This document shows positions 34,490 through 47,984 of a DNA stretch of 64,000 bases, one piece after another (the stretch's first letter is position 1; every line of letters begins with the position of its first letter). The notes beneath the pieces were generated by a model, which was given only the letters and a program-made list of their open reading frames with translations, did not search any database and was not told where the DNA came from. A program made the position numbers and the translations under genes. Location of the stretch: positions 62,001 through 126,000 of the forward strand of contig JNEN01001251.1 of NCBI GenBank assembly GCA_000697355.1, read 5' to 3'. The DNA is from Syncephalastrum monosporum B8922. Its lineage: Eukaryota > Mucoromycota > Mucoromycetes > Mucorales > Syncephalastraceae.

Positions 34490-37019
34490 TTTGCAATGCC
34501 GTTAACAAGAAAGAGGGGTTGCAATCTATGGCGGCACCCCCCACTGAAGGCCTCCGCTCATCCACAGCGGACATCCAAAAAAGGAAGTCGTCTACTTCTC
34601 CATTGCCATTTCATAGCCATTACTTTTATCCTCTGCTTTTCTTTCTCCACTCTACCGTTTGTTAACACTATAGAATTATCACTAATACATCATATGATGC
34701 TGTATCTTTTTTATAAAGTCAGTATATGTACGGACGGATACGGACAAATAGAAGTAATTAGCAGTAGTTGTATACTGTATTGCGTCTTCTATATCATCAT
34801 CGATTCGCCCGACAACATATTAGAACGATACAAACAATGCCAATCAAGAGACTCATCAATGATAACAACAAAAATATATTGTTTTTGTCTTACGGATAGG
34901 TCGTCAGTATCCTAAATACATCAGAACTTTAGTCAAAGAACTCTTTCCATTCAGTCAACAAAAAAAAAAAAAGTAGAAAGATGCGGCACTTTTTCTGGAC
35001 ACAGACACGACCCATCTATACGCGGGAACCCATTCCGTGGGGCTCAGTTTATAGAGTAGGCTAATGGTATCGACATACAAATGCAGTGTCACTTGAACTC
35101 GTTATGCCCGTAAGATATATGTAATAAATACATTGCGTACGCTGCTGTGAACATACCTCTCTGGTCCTATTGCATCAGTTTGTATCTAATGGCTTTGACT
35201 CCTTCACTTGTAAACTCTACCACCCATAATTATCACTTTGTGCATATACATATTTGGTGACGGGCGGTGTTCAAGCACGGTCGAATGAGGCGTACAGTGC
35301 GTCCATTCACTCACATACATAGATCACGAATGCTTTTATTGTCGACTCCATTCTTTCTGAGAGATGACGCATAGGATAAGGTCTTCGAAGTAAGATAAAC
35401 AGGGCAGCGTAGCAAATCGAGGGTTCAGCAAGAAAAAGGCAATATATGGAACTTTATTTTCAAAAGGCGCATCATAAAATAGCGGGATAGCCTGCAAAAT
35501 AGATTAGAAAGCAGTAAAACTAAAAGAGGATCAACAACAAAAAGAAAATCCCATCCTGACCATTACAAAAGGAAAAGGGAATAATAAAATGAAAAGAGCT
35601 CCCGTGCGCAGGCTCCCTTGCCTGCGAATGTTTATGGAACCGTTTATGGGCAAGCTCGCAGTCGGGCGTCATGTATAAATGTATGTGCTACAAGTACCTA
35701 CCAAGCAAGAGAGACTTTATAAGATCGCACATGTATAGATGCATGTATATGTGTATGTGCATGCTGCGGGTGCTCAGCCAGAGGAAAAGAACGTGATATA
35801 AGTGATATCATGTAATGCCTCTCTCTACAGCACATCCCGCCTAGACATGTGCGCATCTGCATACTGTATGTATATTTAGCCTCTGTTTTGGGGTGAGTCG
35901 ATACTGGCGCTTGTGGATTTCGTTCTGACGAGGGCAGTCTCGGAACACGGAATTCTACGTTCATGTGTTTAGTTGCTACATAAACGAAATTTAGATTGCC
36001 TAATGGATTGGATGGTGTATAAACAAGGACTAAATACTGTAAAAGCGGGGTCTATACGAAAACTAGGTTGGCTCTTGAATATGTATGCAAAGGAAGGTAG
36101 GGCGATAAGACAATGTAAAATTTGTCAGCGGGCGAGTGATACGTAAAAAGAGGGCGTAATAATATGAAAAGGGTACAGGAACACCTCGGCCACATGGCCC
36201 GGAAAGGGAAGTTGAGCGATCACAACCCGTGTGTCGATTCATGTGAGTTGCTCGACATTATGCAGGAGCACACCGACTTGCAGTAAAAGCGCGCTTTTAT
36301 GTTGGCACTCTCGAAACAAAAGGAGCAGAGGCACAGATAAAAGAGACAAAGGATGTGTGTGTGAAGAGGGGAGGGAGATCGGCGAGTGTGTATATTTTAT
36401 CTCCAATAATGGGTACGATAGCAAAAAAAGTTGTTTGTGGTGGTTGAAACAACGAGAGGGAGCGGTAGATTCGTATGACCGCGAGCTAGATTTCTGGTAC
36501 CGAACCGAGCAAGGTAAAAGGCATAGAAGAAGGAATAGATACTGTACTTTAGACGACGGGCGCGCAGCTCTGAAACCGAGAAGCACGCGATGCATGTTCC
36601 TTGTCGGCAATGTGCTGTGTGGATCAAGTGTCACACAAATTTATGGATGAGGAGCGGCGGCAAACCCTATAACTGCCTCGAAATCATTTTATGCATCCCA
36701 GACGATTCTTCGTTTATATGAACGTTGTCTATTCGATCCATATACCAATAACATGCTTGACAGTACTTCATATATCCCAAAGCGCTTCTTAGGAACGAAG
36801 AAAAACTTTGAATGAGAAGGAAAAAATTATAGAGAGAGCGGAAAGAGTAAAGGATGCAGAGTAACCAGTTTGGGGGGAGTGTTACACACCTCATTTTGAC
36901 CGTGGTCTGGTGCCTACTTTGAACTCTTTACGTTCGCTTTCACACTTTTTTTTTATTTTTCTCTTTTCCAAACTTCTCTTTCAACGAAAAAAAAACCGGC
37001 AAAAGGCGATCTGTGGTTC
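34490..37019. other. Intergenic region, 2.5 kb
   Basis: No supported gene. The stretch holds AT-rich sequence, an A run at 34960-34972, scattered short frames without motifs, and a T/C-rich tract at 36940-36985 directly before the kinase start (likely promoter). The plus-strand frame at 36231-36650 is Cys/Arg-rich without known motifs. Confidence 0.5.
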
Positions 37020-40000
37020 ATGGAGATCAATGCTTCAGTAGAGAAAAAAGGCTTTGAGAGTGAACCCACCGCGTCGGTGCTGCAGGACAGTGTTTCCGTT
37101 CCGCCCAACCAGGTCATCGTTGATCCTTCATCCCACCCACACCATTCACAAGAACGACAACATCAACAGCTGCAGGAGCAGCAAGAGCAAGAGCACCACC
37201 CGACGTCGCCGGTAACAAGCAGTGCATTCTACCCTTCGTATGACTCGTCCTTTTATGCACCGCCCCCTTCCCCTGGTTTTGACTATTCCCGCCACAGCCA
37301 ATACCAATACCAACAACACCAATACCAGTACCAGCAAGGACAGCATCCTCATTACCAGCAACAGCGGGCCTACTCTGTCACTACGATGCCAACCGAACTT
37401 CAAAAGTCGGTGCTCCGCCATCAGCAGCATCTCCAGGAGCAACAGCGTCAGCAGCTCATGGCAGACCAGCCATGGTGGCAGTACTACTACCAGCTCTACC
37501 ACTACCACCCTCCGCCAGGCCGAAAGCCGACCGTTTTTGGCCCTTATCTCCTGCTGCAGACCCTCGGCGAAGGCGAGTTTGGCAAAGTCAAACTCGGTAT
37601 TCACATTGACTCAGGCCAAGAGGTATGTCATTTACAACATCTGTATTCACATATTCATGTATTTTTGTTTCTCCTTCTCACACGGAGGGTTTTTTTTTTT
37701 TTGAAACAAAAGGTTGCCATCAAACTCATCAAAAAAGACAATATCGACTCATCCTCGCGCATGAGTAAAGTCGAGAGGGAAATTTCGGTATTAAGGGTAA
37801 GATACTATGCCGCCAGAAAAAACCCCCAAAACGACATCAACTCACAGCCTTTTTTCCATTTGATTATTTTATCTATCTATCTATCTATCCATTTTTGAAT
37901 TGCAGAAAGTTCGGCATCCTTATATTGTCAAACTCTACGACGTGATTGAGACCGAGAAATACATTGGCATTATTTTACAATGTGCTTCAGGTACAGTCCC
38001 ATATTCCTATCCTATCTTATTTACTGACACACTTCTCTTTTGCTCTTTATGTTTTAAAGGTGGTGAACTATTTGAATATATCCTAGCACATCGATACCTA
38101 AAAGAAAAGGACGCTAGTCGACTGTTTGCGCAGCTGATTAGCGGTGTGCATTACATGCATCAAAAGCAAATTGTACACCGCGATCTGAAACTGGTAAGCG
38201 GCACGGCTTGTCTCTATCTCCTACATATAACTCACTCGGTTTCTTTCTTGTATTTCTACCTTTCTGGTTTCCAATCGACAGGAAAACCTGCTTCTGGATG
38301 GAAATCGCTGCGTCATCATTACCGACTTTGGTTTTGCCAACCAATTCGACTCTGCCAAGGACGATCTCATGTCCACCTCGTGTGGGTCGCCCTGCTACGC
38401 CGCACCCGAACTCGTCGTCAGTGACGGACTCTACGTGGGCTCGGCCGTCGATATTTGGTCGTGTGGTGTGATTCTGTACGCCATGCTATGCGGTTATCTG
38501 CCTTTTGACGATGACCCGGCCAATCCCGATGGTGACAATATCAACCTTCTCTACAAGTATATCCTCAACACTCCCCTCGGCTTCCCCGACTACGTCAGCC
38601 CAGAAGCACGCGATTTGCTGCGCAAGATGCTCGTACCCGATCCGGCAAAGCGTTGCACGATGCGCACCATCATGACTCACCCTTGGCTGCAGGCTCATCG
38701 TACTCTGTTTGAAAAGTCTATCCATGAGCTCGAGGAAGAAGCGGCCCGTGCGGCTGGTCTGCCTATGCCCGAGCCTCCTCTTTCGCCGATACCCACTCCC
38801 ACCACTCCCGCACATGTTCCCGACACGGACAATGCTAATCTCGACGAGAAGAGAGATGCTGTCGTGCCTACCATGGGCAAGCATGAAGAAGGAGAAGACG
38901 AAGAGGAAGACGAGGAAGAAGCCCAGATCGGAGACAACGACGATCAACGTGTACCTGACGTGGACATGGATATCGATCATCCCACTAGCAGAAAAGAAGA
39001 TGAGAACGGTGGCAAAGAGAAACAGCATGACATGCTTGCAGAACATGAGATTGACAAGGTGCCCGAGTTGAACGAGTCGCAAGAAAAGGCTCAGCAAGAC
39101 AAGCAGCCTCATAATGTGTCCTCGTTCGAACTTCCTCAATCCGTGCATACCCAGTCTGGTGTAACTGACAAGGACGCCATTATGGCCGAGATTCCACCCT
39201 CCACCACGACTACCGTCACCGCAAACTCACCTCCTCCCGCTCCTCCTACTCCTCTTCAAGACCGTCCGCTTCCTGCCAACCCACCTGTGACACCTCAACC
39301 ATCCTCAAGCAAGCGAGCTCATCAGCGCGGTACTGAAAAACTACTCAGCTTTCTGTCAGGCTCGAAGACACCGCCACACCAGCAGGACAAGAAACATCGC
39401 CCGATGTCCATGCAAACGCCGCCTTCGTCTACTCAGCGTCGAACAAGCACAGCCACTCCAGGTCATTCCATTTTGCATGCCAAGTTCTTGTCAAGCGTCC
39501 AGCAGCAGCAGCAACAGCAGCAGCAACAGTCACCTCAGATCAACGAGGACATGCTCAACGCCAGTTTGAGCTCCCCGTCGACTCACAATGCACAGCAGCA
39601 GGCACAAGAACAGCAACAGGATGGTCTGGCACCGCTGGTGTCCGACGCGCGTCGGAGCGTGCATCAGCCGCGCCCAACCGTCGGCACCTCGCCCCCCGTC
39701 CGCGGCACCCGCCGCAAGGCTCTGAGTTTGCTTGTCAATCCTATGGCGACTGATTCTCAACAGGACAAGAAGGCGCCTTTCACCACGCGTCGCCAGACCA
39801 CCGCACACCGGCCTGCTTCGCAGCCACGTCCTTCCAGCACGGCACCCAATCGCAAGCAACAGCCACCACACAGTGTCAAGGTGGTCGTGTCCAAGGATCC
39901 TGGCTTGGACGACGCTCCACCCAGCCCGACATCGCCAGACGGCAAACATCGTAGCGCGGGCAAGAAGCTCATGGACTGGTTCAAGAAGAAGCCTTTGAGT

Positions 40001-40825
40001 AAGTGGGACAAACCTTTCTTCCCTGTCCCCCCGCCTCCCACCCGAGAACATGAGCACTCATTAATTTGTACAACAGGTACGGCCAAACCGAACGGCGAAC
40101 TCAGCTTCCGCAACACGCCTACGCCTGTATCTCGGACGCTCGGCTCCTATGCGGTCGACTTTAAGGATGCCAAGCTGCGAACCCATCATGGTGCGGTGGA
40201 CCAGGACGCACTCACGTCGCGCCCACCCCAAGAGGTCGTGCACGAGGTGCGTCAGACCTTGATTTCCATGGGCATCGACGTCAAGGACGATGGTGAGTAC
40301 AAGGTCAAGTGCGTGCGGCGCAAGCGACAGACGATTGCACCCGCTGTCGACTACAAGAAACGGCGCATGATGATGTCTCAGACCACGCCCAAGATCCGGA
40401 TGCTGCTGCGCCGTACGAGCAACGCCACCAACGACGAAGTAGTGGCGGCGGCCGTGGCCGGCAGCGAAGGCGAGACAAACCCGGTGTATGGCGACCCTGT
40501 CATGGATCCGGGTGAGGAAGTCAGATTCAGCGTCGAGGTGTGCAAGATCAAGAATCTACCCGGTCTTTACATTGTCGATGTCCGGCGTATGCGCGGCAAC
40601 GTCTGGTCGTACAAGTTCCTTTACCACGCTGTGCTCGATGCGCTCGACCTCGGTAGCAAAGGTGGCTACATGTCGACACGTGCACCCAATGCTTCCAATC
40701 CGAATAATACCATGCTGCAACCACACACGCCTCAGCAACAGAAAAATCACCACCGGGCAAGCACCGCAAGTAGCAGCAATGGCAGCAGCAGCGTTGTCTT
40801 GGAAGAAGAGATCATGAGCCCTTAA
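37020..40825 (+). CDS. CAMK-group serine/threonine kinase with KA1-like C-terminus (Kin4/SNF1-related)
   Basis: Exons 37020-37622, 37713-37796, 37906-37990, 38060-38193 and 38282-40825 give about 1149 residues. A Gln/His/Tyr-rich N-terminus precedes the kinase domain (about 173-445): GEGEFGKV glycine loop, VAIK lysine, HRDLKLENLL (catalytic D299), [29 protein letters not shown], and MTHPWL at the end. A long acidic, Gln/Pro/Ser-rich linker follows. The C-terminal segment around 1047-1095 ([20 protein letters not shown], then [14 protein letters not shown]) looks like a kinase-associated KA1 domain that binds acidic phospholipids, as in Kin4/Frk1, Kin1 and MARK kinases. An in-frame GTAAGT...AG segment (39999-40076) may be a retained or optional 78-nt intron. 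Likely a polarity or cell-cycle kinase; the exact orthologue is not certain. Confidence 0.9.
37871..37890. repeat. CTAT microsatellite in kinase intron
   Basis: Five CTAT-type units close to the acceptor of the third kinase intron. Confidence 0.75.
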
Positions 40826-41054
40826 TGATACCACCCCTCCCATCGTTTTATCCTACCCATTCACCCGTTTACCACACAACAATGATTAAAAAATATGCAT
40901 TCGTTTGCAGCGCAAGCCAAATATTCTGTTTGATTTAATGTATACGAGTACAAGAAGATGTAAAAGAAAGAAGAGAGAGTGTTAAAAGACAATGGAATTA
41001 CAACACACAGAAAGAGGAAAGACATTCTCCTCTTGAGCCAAGTACAACTACAAT

Positions 41055-42544
41055 TTACAACTCATCACGGTAAGCGAGGGCGTGCTTCCATGCCTCAAGC
41101 AGGTTTTGCAAGCGAGTGAGCTGATGATCGATCTGATGGGCAGACTGGACACGTGCCTGAAGCAGATAGCGACGGATGTTGGCAAAGACGCTCTCGACAT
41201 TGTGTTTTGCGAGTGACTTGCGGTCCTGGAAGCTCTTCTCGAGGTGGTTCTGGATCCAGTCGAGCTGAGCCTCGGTGTAGCCGATGCGCTTGTAGGCCTG
41301 GCGCTCTTTTTCGCGCCAGAATGTGCCAAACGACTGCTTCCAGCTCTCGGCGGTGTCGCGGACATCACTCCGAACATCGTTCACCCTTTCGGCCGCAGCG
41401 GAGGAGGCGGCGTGGACAGCCGATTCGAGGGAGCGGGACTGGGCAGCGGAAATGGCGTGTGAGGACGAGGCTGCTTGCTGGGCGAGGCTGTGACCTTCGT
41501 CATACTGACGCCACCACCAATGCGCAAAGCGGTCCCAGAAATCAAGGACAGTATCGCGAGCGGTGTAGACGACAGACCAGACGTAGCTCTGGGTGGCATC
41601 CGCGGCGTGGCCGGCGTAGTCCATGGCAAAGATGCGGTAGGCATTGATGTCGTCCTGAACGGCCTCAACCGCGGCCTTGGCCTGGTCCGTGCGGAGCTTC
41701 TGCTGTTTCTGGAGGTTGGTCTCGACCTGGTGCCAGAATTTTTTGTCGCCGATCTTGCGCACATCCGGGGTGGACTGCATCGCGTGTTTGACGGTATCGA
41801 CCACATGCTGGATCTGTTGCTCATTGAGCTCCTTGTTGTGTTGCGCGCGCGTCTTGAGCTTGGACTCGAGCTTCTGAGCCCAGTGGTGGAAGCCGCCATC
41901 GTCATCCCGGGCCTCGTCGGTCGGGTTGCGCTGGTGGGGCTTGCCGAGGAAGCGGCGATACCAAGACTCGGTGGTGAATGCAGCCTCCAGATCGTTGGCC
42001 ATCTGCTTCCACTGAGCCTCCGTCACCCATTTCTTGCGCAGCGCGTTGTGCTTCGCGCGGTCGAGAGCCTCTGACACGCGTTCGCGCGTGAGCTCGCCGC
42101 GAATTTCCAGCGAACGCAAATCATGGCCAAGCTGGTCTGTCAAGGCCTGTACATGTTCACGTGATACGTGGTGCTGCTCCTCCAGTTTGATCTTCAATCC
42201 TTCGAGCAGACGGTTCACTTTTTCGCCAAACAGGTCCATGTTGAACGCCACCGAGTCGCGATAGTATTTTACGGTCTGGAGCAGCTGGCTCTCATCCTTG
42301 GCATGCGGATGCGGGATGTTGTACTTTTTCAAGTAGGCCTCGGCGGTGTCCTTGGTCCAGTCCGTGACATCGTTGACCTTTTCGTTTAAGTCGGCTGTGG
42401 ATGTATTTTGTTTCACAGCGGTTTTTTTAATGGGTACTTTTTAGCTGTCGTGTTGCTGACGCGTTTCAGATAACACAAACCTTTCGCATAAACGGTGAAT
42501 ATTGTACCGAGTACAAGCAACCACAAAATGGGTCGTAACAGCAT
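41055..42544 (-). CDS. ISH1-repeat stress-response/nuclear-envelope-type protein
   Basis: Exons 42544-42481 and 42436-41055 give about 481 residues; the first AG in the intron would be followed by an in-frame stop, so the acceptor at 42437 is used. The N-terminus is a signal peptide (MLLRPILWLLVLGTIFTVYA). The rest is mostly helical and contains repeats of the ISH1 type (WTKDTAEAYLKKYNIPHP; RKKWVTEAQWKQMANDLEAAF; GYTEAQLDWIQNHLEKSF), each with the W-x-x-x-x-L core. Fission yeast Ish1 is a nuclear-envelope protein induced by starvation and osmotic stress; yeast Msc1 is related. Role here inferred from the family. The stop lies 230 bp from the convergent kinase stop. Confidence 0.88.
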
Positions 42545-44217
42545 AGTTATTCGAGTGAGAAAACAGGAAGAAAAAGAAAAAAGAAAAAAAAGCGACAACA
42601 GTGAAGCGAACGCGGAACCGGTTTTTATGCGCACGAAAAAGAAGACCGCTGCAGTGCGTCACCCACGCGCAATTGTCCCAGCCATTATTTCTTTTCCTTT
42701 TTCGTCCACGGCGACGTGACGAAACTGACACATTACTCTTACCGTGTTATTCTAAGCTGCAATACCATGGTCCAGTCTTCCGCTCGATAAATAAAAATTT
42801 ATATGTATAAAGGAGTCCAAAGGCGACACAAGGATTCGTAGACTGCCATCTTTGTTTCATGTACGGTGAGATAAAGCGATTTTTCAAGGGTATTGCGCGA
42901 TACCAGTAAGAACATGAATGAAATGTGTAAGCGGCGGGATCACTGGAAGCACGTGGAAGACTTCTGCTAGCTTCGGGAGAACGCATCATCCTAAACGCAT
43001 GGCATACATGATGGATGGATAGTGCAGTCTTTTCTTTTATTTTTCAAGGTCGTGGCAGGTCTGCGGAGGAGAAACACATCTGTTGGGTTTGGGATGATAT
43101 ATGGTAAAGTTTACCAGTGTCATACGTCTATTTACAACAGAGTCAAACATTATCGTACCGAGTATCCTCTGATCAGATCGGTCGATGGCCAACCAAAGGC
43201 CTCAACCCCGCTATCACTGTATAATGTATGCCTTGTGATGTGGCATGCTTGACGTAATCAATAAAGCAGTATCCAAATTCGGCAATGGACAAAAGCTGTG
43301 CATTGCAGCATTCTCAGTCCCGTCTTCGTCTGCTATTGGCGGTATCTGATTGGATAATATGTTTGGGTAAAAATGATCGGGCGAAATTCGCGACTGTTTT
43401 TTTCTTTTTCTTTGTGATTGATGGTACGTTAATTTGTATATTCAAAATGAACAAGTATTGAATGCCGTGCTTTGCATATAGAAAGGAGAGATCTTTGGCA
43501 ATCCCCTTGAGAAGGACGGAATGAGCTTTCGCTCACAGTTACATCACTTTATGTGGTGCTGACATCTCTGCTCCATTGGAGCATCTTGGCACATTTGCCT
43601 CATACTTTTTTTTTATACCAATAGTACAAATGAAAAAAGCTGGAAACAGTATAACACTATCCATATTCTTCTTTCTCTAAAGGAAGAGAATAGAATGGGC
43701 CTCATAATCTTCGAGGTGTGGCTGGAGCCGACCGCTACAATAGAAGCCTTTCTGAAAGTGGCGAGTATCAACGGATTATAAAGGGCACAAGAAGCTGACG
43801 GTATCTTTACATAGGGATTTTGCAAGGAGTATCCTGATGTATCAAGTGCCGACATAGGTCCACCCTCCAGCGTAGCTATCTGCCTGTCAATGTAATAATA
43901 ACCTTTTCCCCTTTCTTTAGCCGACAGACGGGTCATCGATCAGTCATATCATATCATGACATGCCATGTCATGTCATGTATCTTGATGTTGTGCTTATTT
44001 TCTTGCTCCTTCCTTCCTTGCTTCCGTTCATTTGCCCACATACCATGCGGCCCTCAATTTTACGTGCATTTGCATCACTTACGTCTATATTCATTGTATT
44101 GTCCCGTTTCAATAAAATAGGCATTATTGCTTTACATACTTGCCCTCGCCCCTTTCTTTTTATTTCGTTTACATTTTTTCGCTTTATGCCTTACCGTCCA
44201 TTATCTTCCGAACAAAA
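42545..44217. promoter_or_regulatory. Divergent intergenic region, 1.7 kb
   Basis: Separates two divergent gene starts (ISH1-like protein, phosphate transporter). AT-rich with no supported gene; promoters of both genes must lie here. Confidence 0.5.
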
Positions 44218-46647
44218 ATGAAGTTTTCGCACTCGCTTCAATTCAATGCGGTGCCAGAGTGGAAAGATTACTATGTCGCGTACGTTCCCTAAATCCCTCA
44301 TCAGGCTAAGCAAACGGACGGCTGATTTCTTTGCTGCAGATACGACTCATTAAAGCGATTTATCTTTGAGAAAGAGCAGGCCAACGTGGATGCCGCCAAC
44401 ACCCGCCAGGACACCGAGTCCTCGAACCAGTTGCAGGACCAAGACGACTTTGACGAGGTGTTCCTGACGCTATTAGACGAGCAACTGCATCGTGTCATTG
44501 ATTTTTATGACAGCAAGCAGGCTGAACTCAACTTCCGCCTCGAACGCTTGGCCGACCAGTCCGCCACCTGTCCTGACGATGCCAACTCCCCCCAAAGCGT
44601 CCGGCATGCCTTTCGCAACACAATCGAGATTGAGGAGCTCGAAAAGCCCTCCCGGTCCTCGCTGACTGTGCCCGATACACTCCACGAACGCAGATCTTAT
44701 GAGTCACGACTGTCCACACAAACTTCTCGCGAATTTGTTGAGCATCTCGTCGATATGCGAGCCGAGCTGATATCCCTCTATGTGTCCTACAGCGAGCTTG
44801 AGTCGTTTGTGGAGCTGAACAGGAACGCCTTTGACAAGATTTTAAAAAAGTATGACAAGGTGTTGAATCGCGACGTGCGCCTAGCTTTCATGCAGACACA
44901 TGTATTGCCGGCCTACCCTTTCTTAACCGAGTCAGTGAATCATCTGCGCCACCAGATTGCTAGAACGGAGCGCATCTATGCCGAAATCTTTTGCGACGGC
45001 CGCAAACGCGCTGCTCAAGCCCAGATGCGCATTCACCTGCGCGAGCAGCTCACATACGGGCGCAACACGGTATGGAAGGACATGGTCAGCCAGGAGCGTC
45101 AGCAGCATGCGGCCCACGTTGTCCAGGCCGCGCACAGTGCTCCAAAAACATGGCGCGTACCGTGGACATCCTACCACGTCGACGCGATGCATGTCCGTCA
45201 GGTGACCTGTCTCGTTCTGGCGGTCCTCTTGTTTGCCATCCTCGCTAGCTTGCGCATTTTTGATTCCACCCCGCAGAACCATTGCTTTGCACTTCTCGTA
45301 CTGGCGGCGGTGCTGTGGGCGACAGAGGCTGTGCCCTTGTATGCGACGGGTTTCCTTATTCCTGTGTTGATTGTACCGCTTGATATCATGCGTCAAGAAG
45401 ATGGCTCGACCATGCCTGCGCCCGACGCGGCCAAGCATGTGTTCGAAAGCATGTTCAGCTCCACTATTGTCATGCTTCTCGGCGGCTTTGCACTGGCAGG
45501 TGCGCTTTCCAAGTACGGCATTGCCAAAGCGTTTGCGTCCCACGTGTTGTCCAGGGCAGGCACGCGTCCGCGCTGGGTACTCCTCACCACCATGTTCGTA
45601 TCATTGTTTCTCAGCATGTGGATTTCCAACGTCGCCACACCCGTCCTGTGTTTTTCGCTGGTCGGCCCCATCCTTCGCACTCTCGCGGACAACTCGCCTG
45701 TTGCGCCCTGTCTCTTGCTCGGTATTGCCCTCGCTAGCTGCATTGGAGGCATGACATCGCCCATCTCTTCACCCCAGAATATTATCACACTTCAGTACAT
45801 GCAGCCTAGTCCAGGATGGGGTATCTGGTTTGCGGTTGCGCTGCCCATCGCAATCCTGTCGACCTTTGGCGCCTGGGCCTTGTTGCTCCTTGTCTACATG
45901 CCCGACCGTGCGTGTGCCCATCTCAATACTATCAAACCGGTCAAGGACCGCGTTTCGGCTCAGCAGGCGGTGGTCATGCTCGTTACTATAGTGACAATCG
46001 CGCTGTGGTGCGCTGAAGACAGTATGAAGGACATTTTCGGAAGCACAGGCGTTATAGCTGCTATACCGCTGTTCATCTTCTTCGGTACTGGGCTCCTTAC
46101 GAAAGATGACTTGCATGCCTTTCTGTGGAGCGTTGTGGTAAGCAAATAGACGCGTTACTTCGAAGGAATGTCTATTGATCAGATGTACGCTCAGATACTC
46201 GCTCAGGGCGGTATGGCGCTCGGCGCTGCTGTCACCTCGTCAGGTCTACTTGAAACTATTGCGTTGCATATTAAGACCACCATCCAGCAGTTTCCGACAA
46301 TTGCTATTTTGGCCGTGTTTTCGCTGTTAATCCTCGTGGTGTCGACGTTCGTATCGCACACCGTAGCGGCGTTGATTATTGTGCCAATAGTACAAGAGGT
46401 GGGAAAGAATCTGCCAGTCCCACATGCCAACTTGCTCGTGATGGGAGCTGGGCTTGCCTGTTCGGCTGGTATGGGCCTGCCTGTCTCAGGATATCCCAAC
46501 ATGTCGGCTATCATGCTTGAAAACGAGAAAGGCCGTCAGTACCTCACCACAAAAGACTTTGTTGTCACAGGCGTCCCTGTCAGTATCGTTGTGTGTGTTC
46601 TCATCTTTACCCTCGGCTATGGTATCATGTCAATGGCCGGGTATTAA
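44218..46647 (+). CDS. SPX-domain low-affinity phosphate transporter (Pho91/Pho87/Pho90-type, SLC13/DASS)
   Basis: Exons 44218-44279, 44340-46137 and 46183-46647 give about 774 residues. SPX domain at the N-terminus (MKFSHSLQFNAVPEWKDYYV, AYDSLKRFIFEKEQ, then the helical hairpin including ILKKYDKVLNRDVR), which senses inositol pyrophosphates. From about residue 265 on, 11-12 hydrophobic segments of the DASS sodium/anion symporter fold: WATEAVPLYATGFLIPVL, MLLGGFALAGALSKYG, FVSLFLSMWISNVATPVL (SNxxTP motif), GGMTSPISSPQNII, VVSTFVSHTVAALIIVPI (second SxTxA-like motif) and GLPVSGYPN. In yeast, Pho91 exports phosphate from the vacuole while Pho87/90 are at the plasma membrane; which applies here cannot be told. 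Confidence 0.94.
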
Positions 46648-47244
46648 GACATAGCATTTACTTCCTATAGCATACTCTCATCCTTGTAAAATAACAAGAT
46701 ACACTGATGTCATTATAACGTCATGTATGATTTAAAACTACCCAGTCTTGCGCAGCATGTGATGCACAGTGACTACGTGTACGTGCATAGTCCTCTAGGT
46801 CGCTCATGGAAAGCGCCAATGCAGTTTGGTGCCAGTCAACCTATATCGCGCGTAGTCATTCGCATAGCTATCCGAAAGAAGGTTAACAGAGACCACGAAC
46901 GCTGCGCTTGCGCATAACCCCACCTACTAGCTACGGTGGTTATCAGAACAGTCGGTTGACGAATTACCCACGAATCACGCTGGGTCTTACTTCGACTACA
47001 ATTCCCATAGTCTCGAATCCACTTAATCACTAGAAGGGTGCACGTACAAGTGCCTTCCGAAGAACACATGGTCGCTATAGCCTTTTCGTGTCTTCCTCTT
47101 GATTACCCATTTACGAAAGTTCATATCCATCAGTAGTATGCAGCATAAGCGAAAGAGGAATATTGAGGAGATGATCGATTTATGTACTATCGAGCAAAAA
47201 GCCAAATCATAACAATGCAAACAAGGTAATCACCAGCATTTCGC
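46648..47244. other. Intergenic region between convergent genes
   Basis: AT-rich, no supported gene; includes the 3' untranslated regions of the transporter and eS27. Confidence 0.5.
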
Positions 47245-47984
47245 TTAGTTGATCTTTCTGCGGAAGGACGAGCCTAAAAATCCACAGAGACAGGTCAGTA
47301 CTGAGCACTATTCATTGTATATTTCAGATACATACCCTCAGTAAGGCGAGCCTTACCACCAGTAGGCTGGCAAAGGACAGTACCGCACGACGAGCAGAGA
47401 ACGACGGTCTGGGCGTGGCTGAAGACGGTGCTGATGTTCAGGCAGCCTAATAAGATGATATATGATTAGTGTCACGGAAAGCAAAAGCGAGTAAAAGTGT
47501 AGTTACCGGGGCACTTGACATCCATGAAGTAGGAGTTAGGAGACTGTACGAGTCTCTTGAGCTTGTGGGAGCGCTTCTCGTGCTCGACGGAGGGGTTAAG
47601 AAGATCAACGGCCAACTATATATATAAGCGTTAACGTAATGTACCCCGATTTGCACAAACGTAAAGAATCGAACAGAGAGAAAGAGAAAAAGAGTGGTGG
47701 CAAGTGTTGACGTTATGCTGGGCAACATGGCTTGCAACATGTCGAAGGCGAGGTACGAGAGGTTTAGCTGAAAAGGCTGCTGCGCATCAAGAATTGACAT
47801 GTCGTAATCGTCGTCGAGATTCTTTTTTTCTTACAACAGATGGAGACATCCATCCATCCATCCATCCATCCATCCAGTAATCCATCTGTCCGTTGCACGC
47901 ATGCATCCATTCTTTTTCTCTCTCTCTCTCTTGTCATCTTTACTCCTTGTGTCTCTTGTCTTGCTGGCATGTACGTACGGTCAT
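47245..47984 (-). CDS. RPS27: 40S ribosomal protein eS27
   Basis: Exons (coding order) 47984-47979 (ATGACC only), 47615-47507, 47446-47336 and 47273-47245 give 84 residues, exactly the usual length. Sequence shows [40 protein letters not shown] and the second half of the C4 zinc finger ([20 protein letters not shown]), ending FRRKIN. It belongs to the small ribosomal subunit. Exon 1 was placed at 47984 because it has a good start context, a GTACGT donor and the right phase; an alternative start (47849, five codons, donor GTAAGA) is possible but lies inside the repeat. Confidence 0.93.
47847..47890 (-). repeat. GATG repeat in eS27 first intron
   Basis: About seven CATC units in tandem on the plus strand, followed by CCATCTGTCC, within intron 1 (47616-47978). 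Read on the coding strand it is (GATG)n preceded by ACAGATG. Confidence 0.9.

Noticed and set aside
35255..35268. GACGGGCGGTGT, the complement of a conserved small-subunit rRNA stretch
   Set aside because: Similarity stops after about a dozen bases on each side; chance match.
40061..40076. Strong donor and acceptor around 39999-40076 as a definite kinase intron
   Set aside because: The segment is 78 nt and in frame, so removal or retention both give a full protein; left unspliced in the model and noted.
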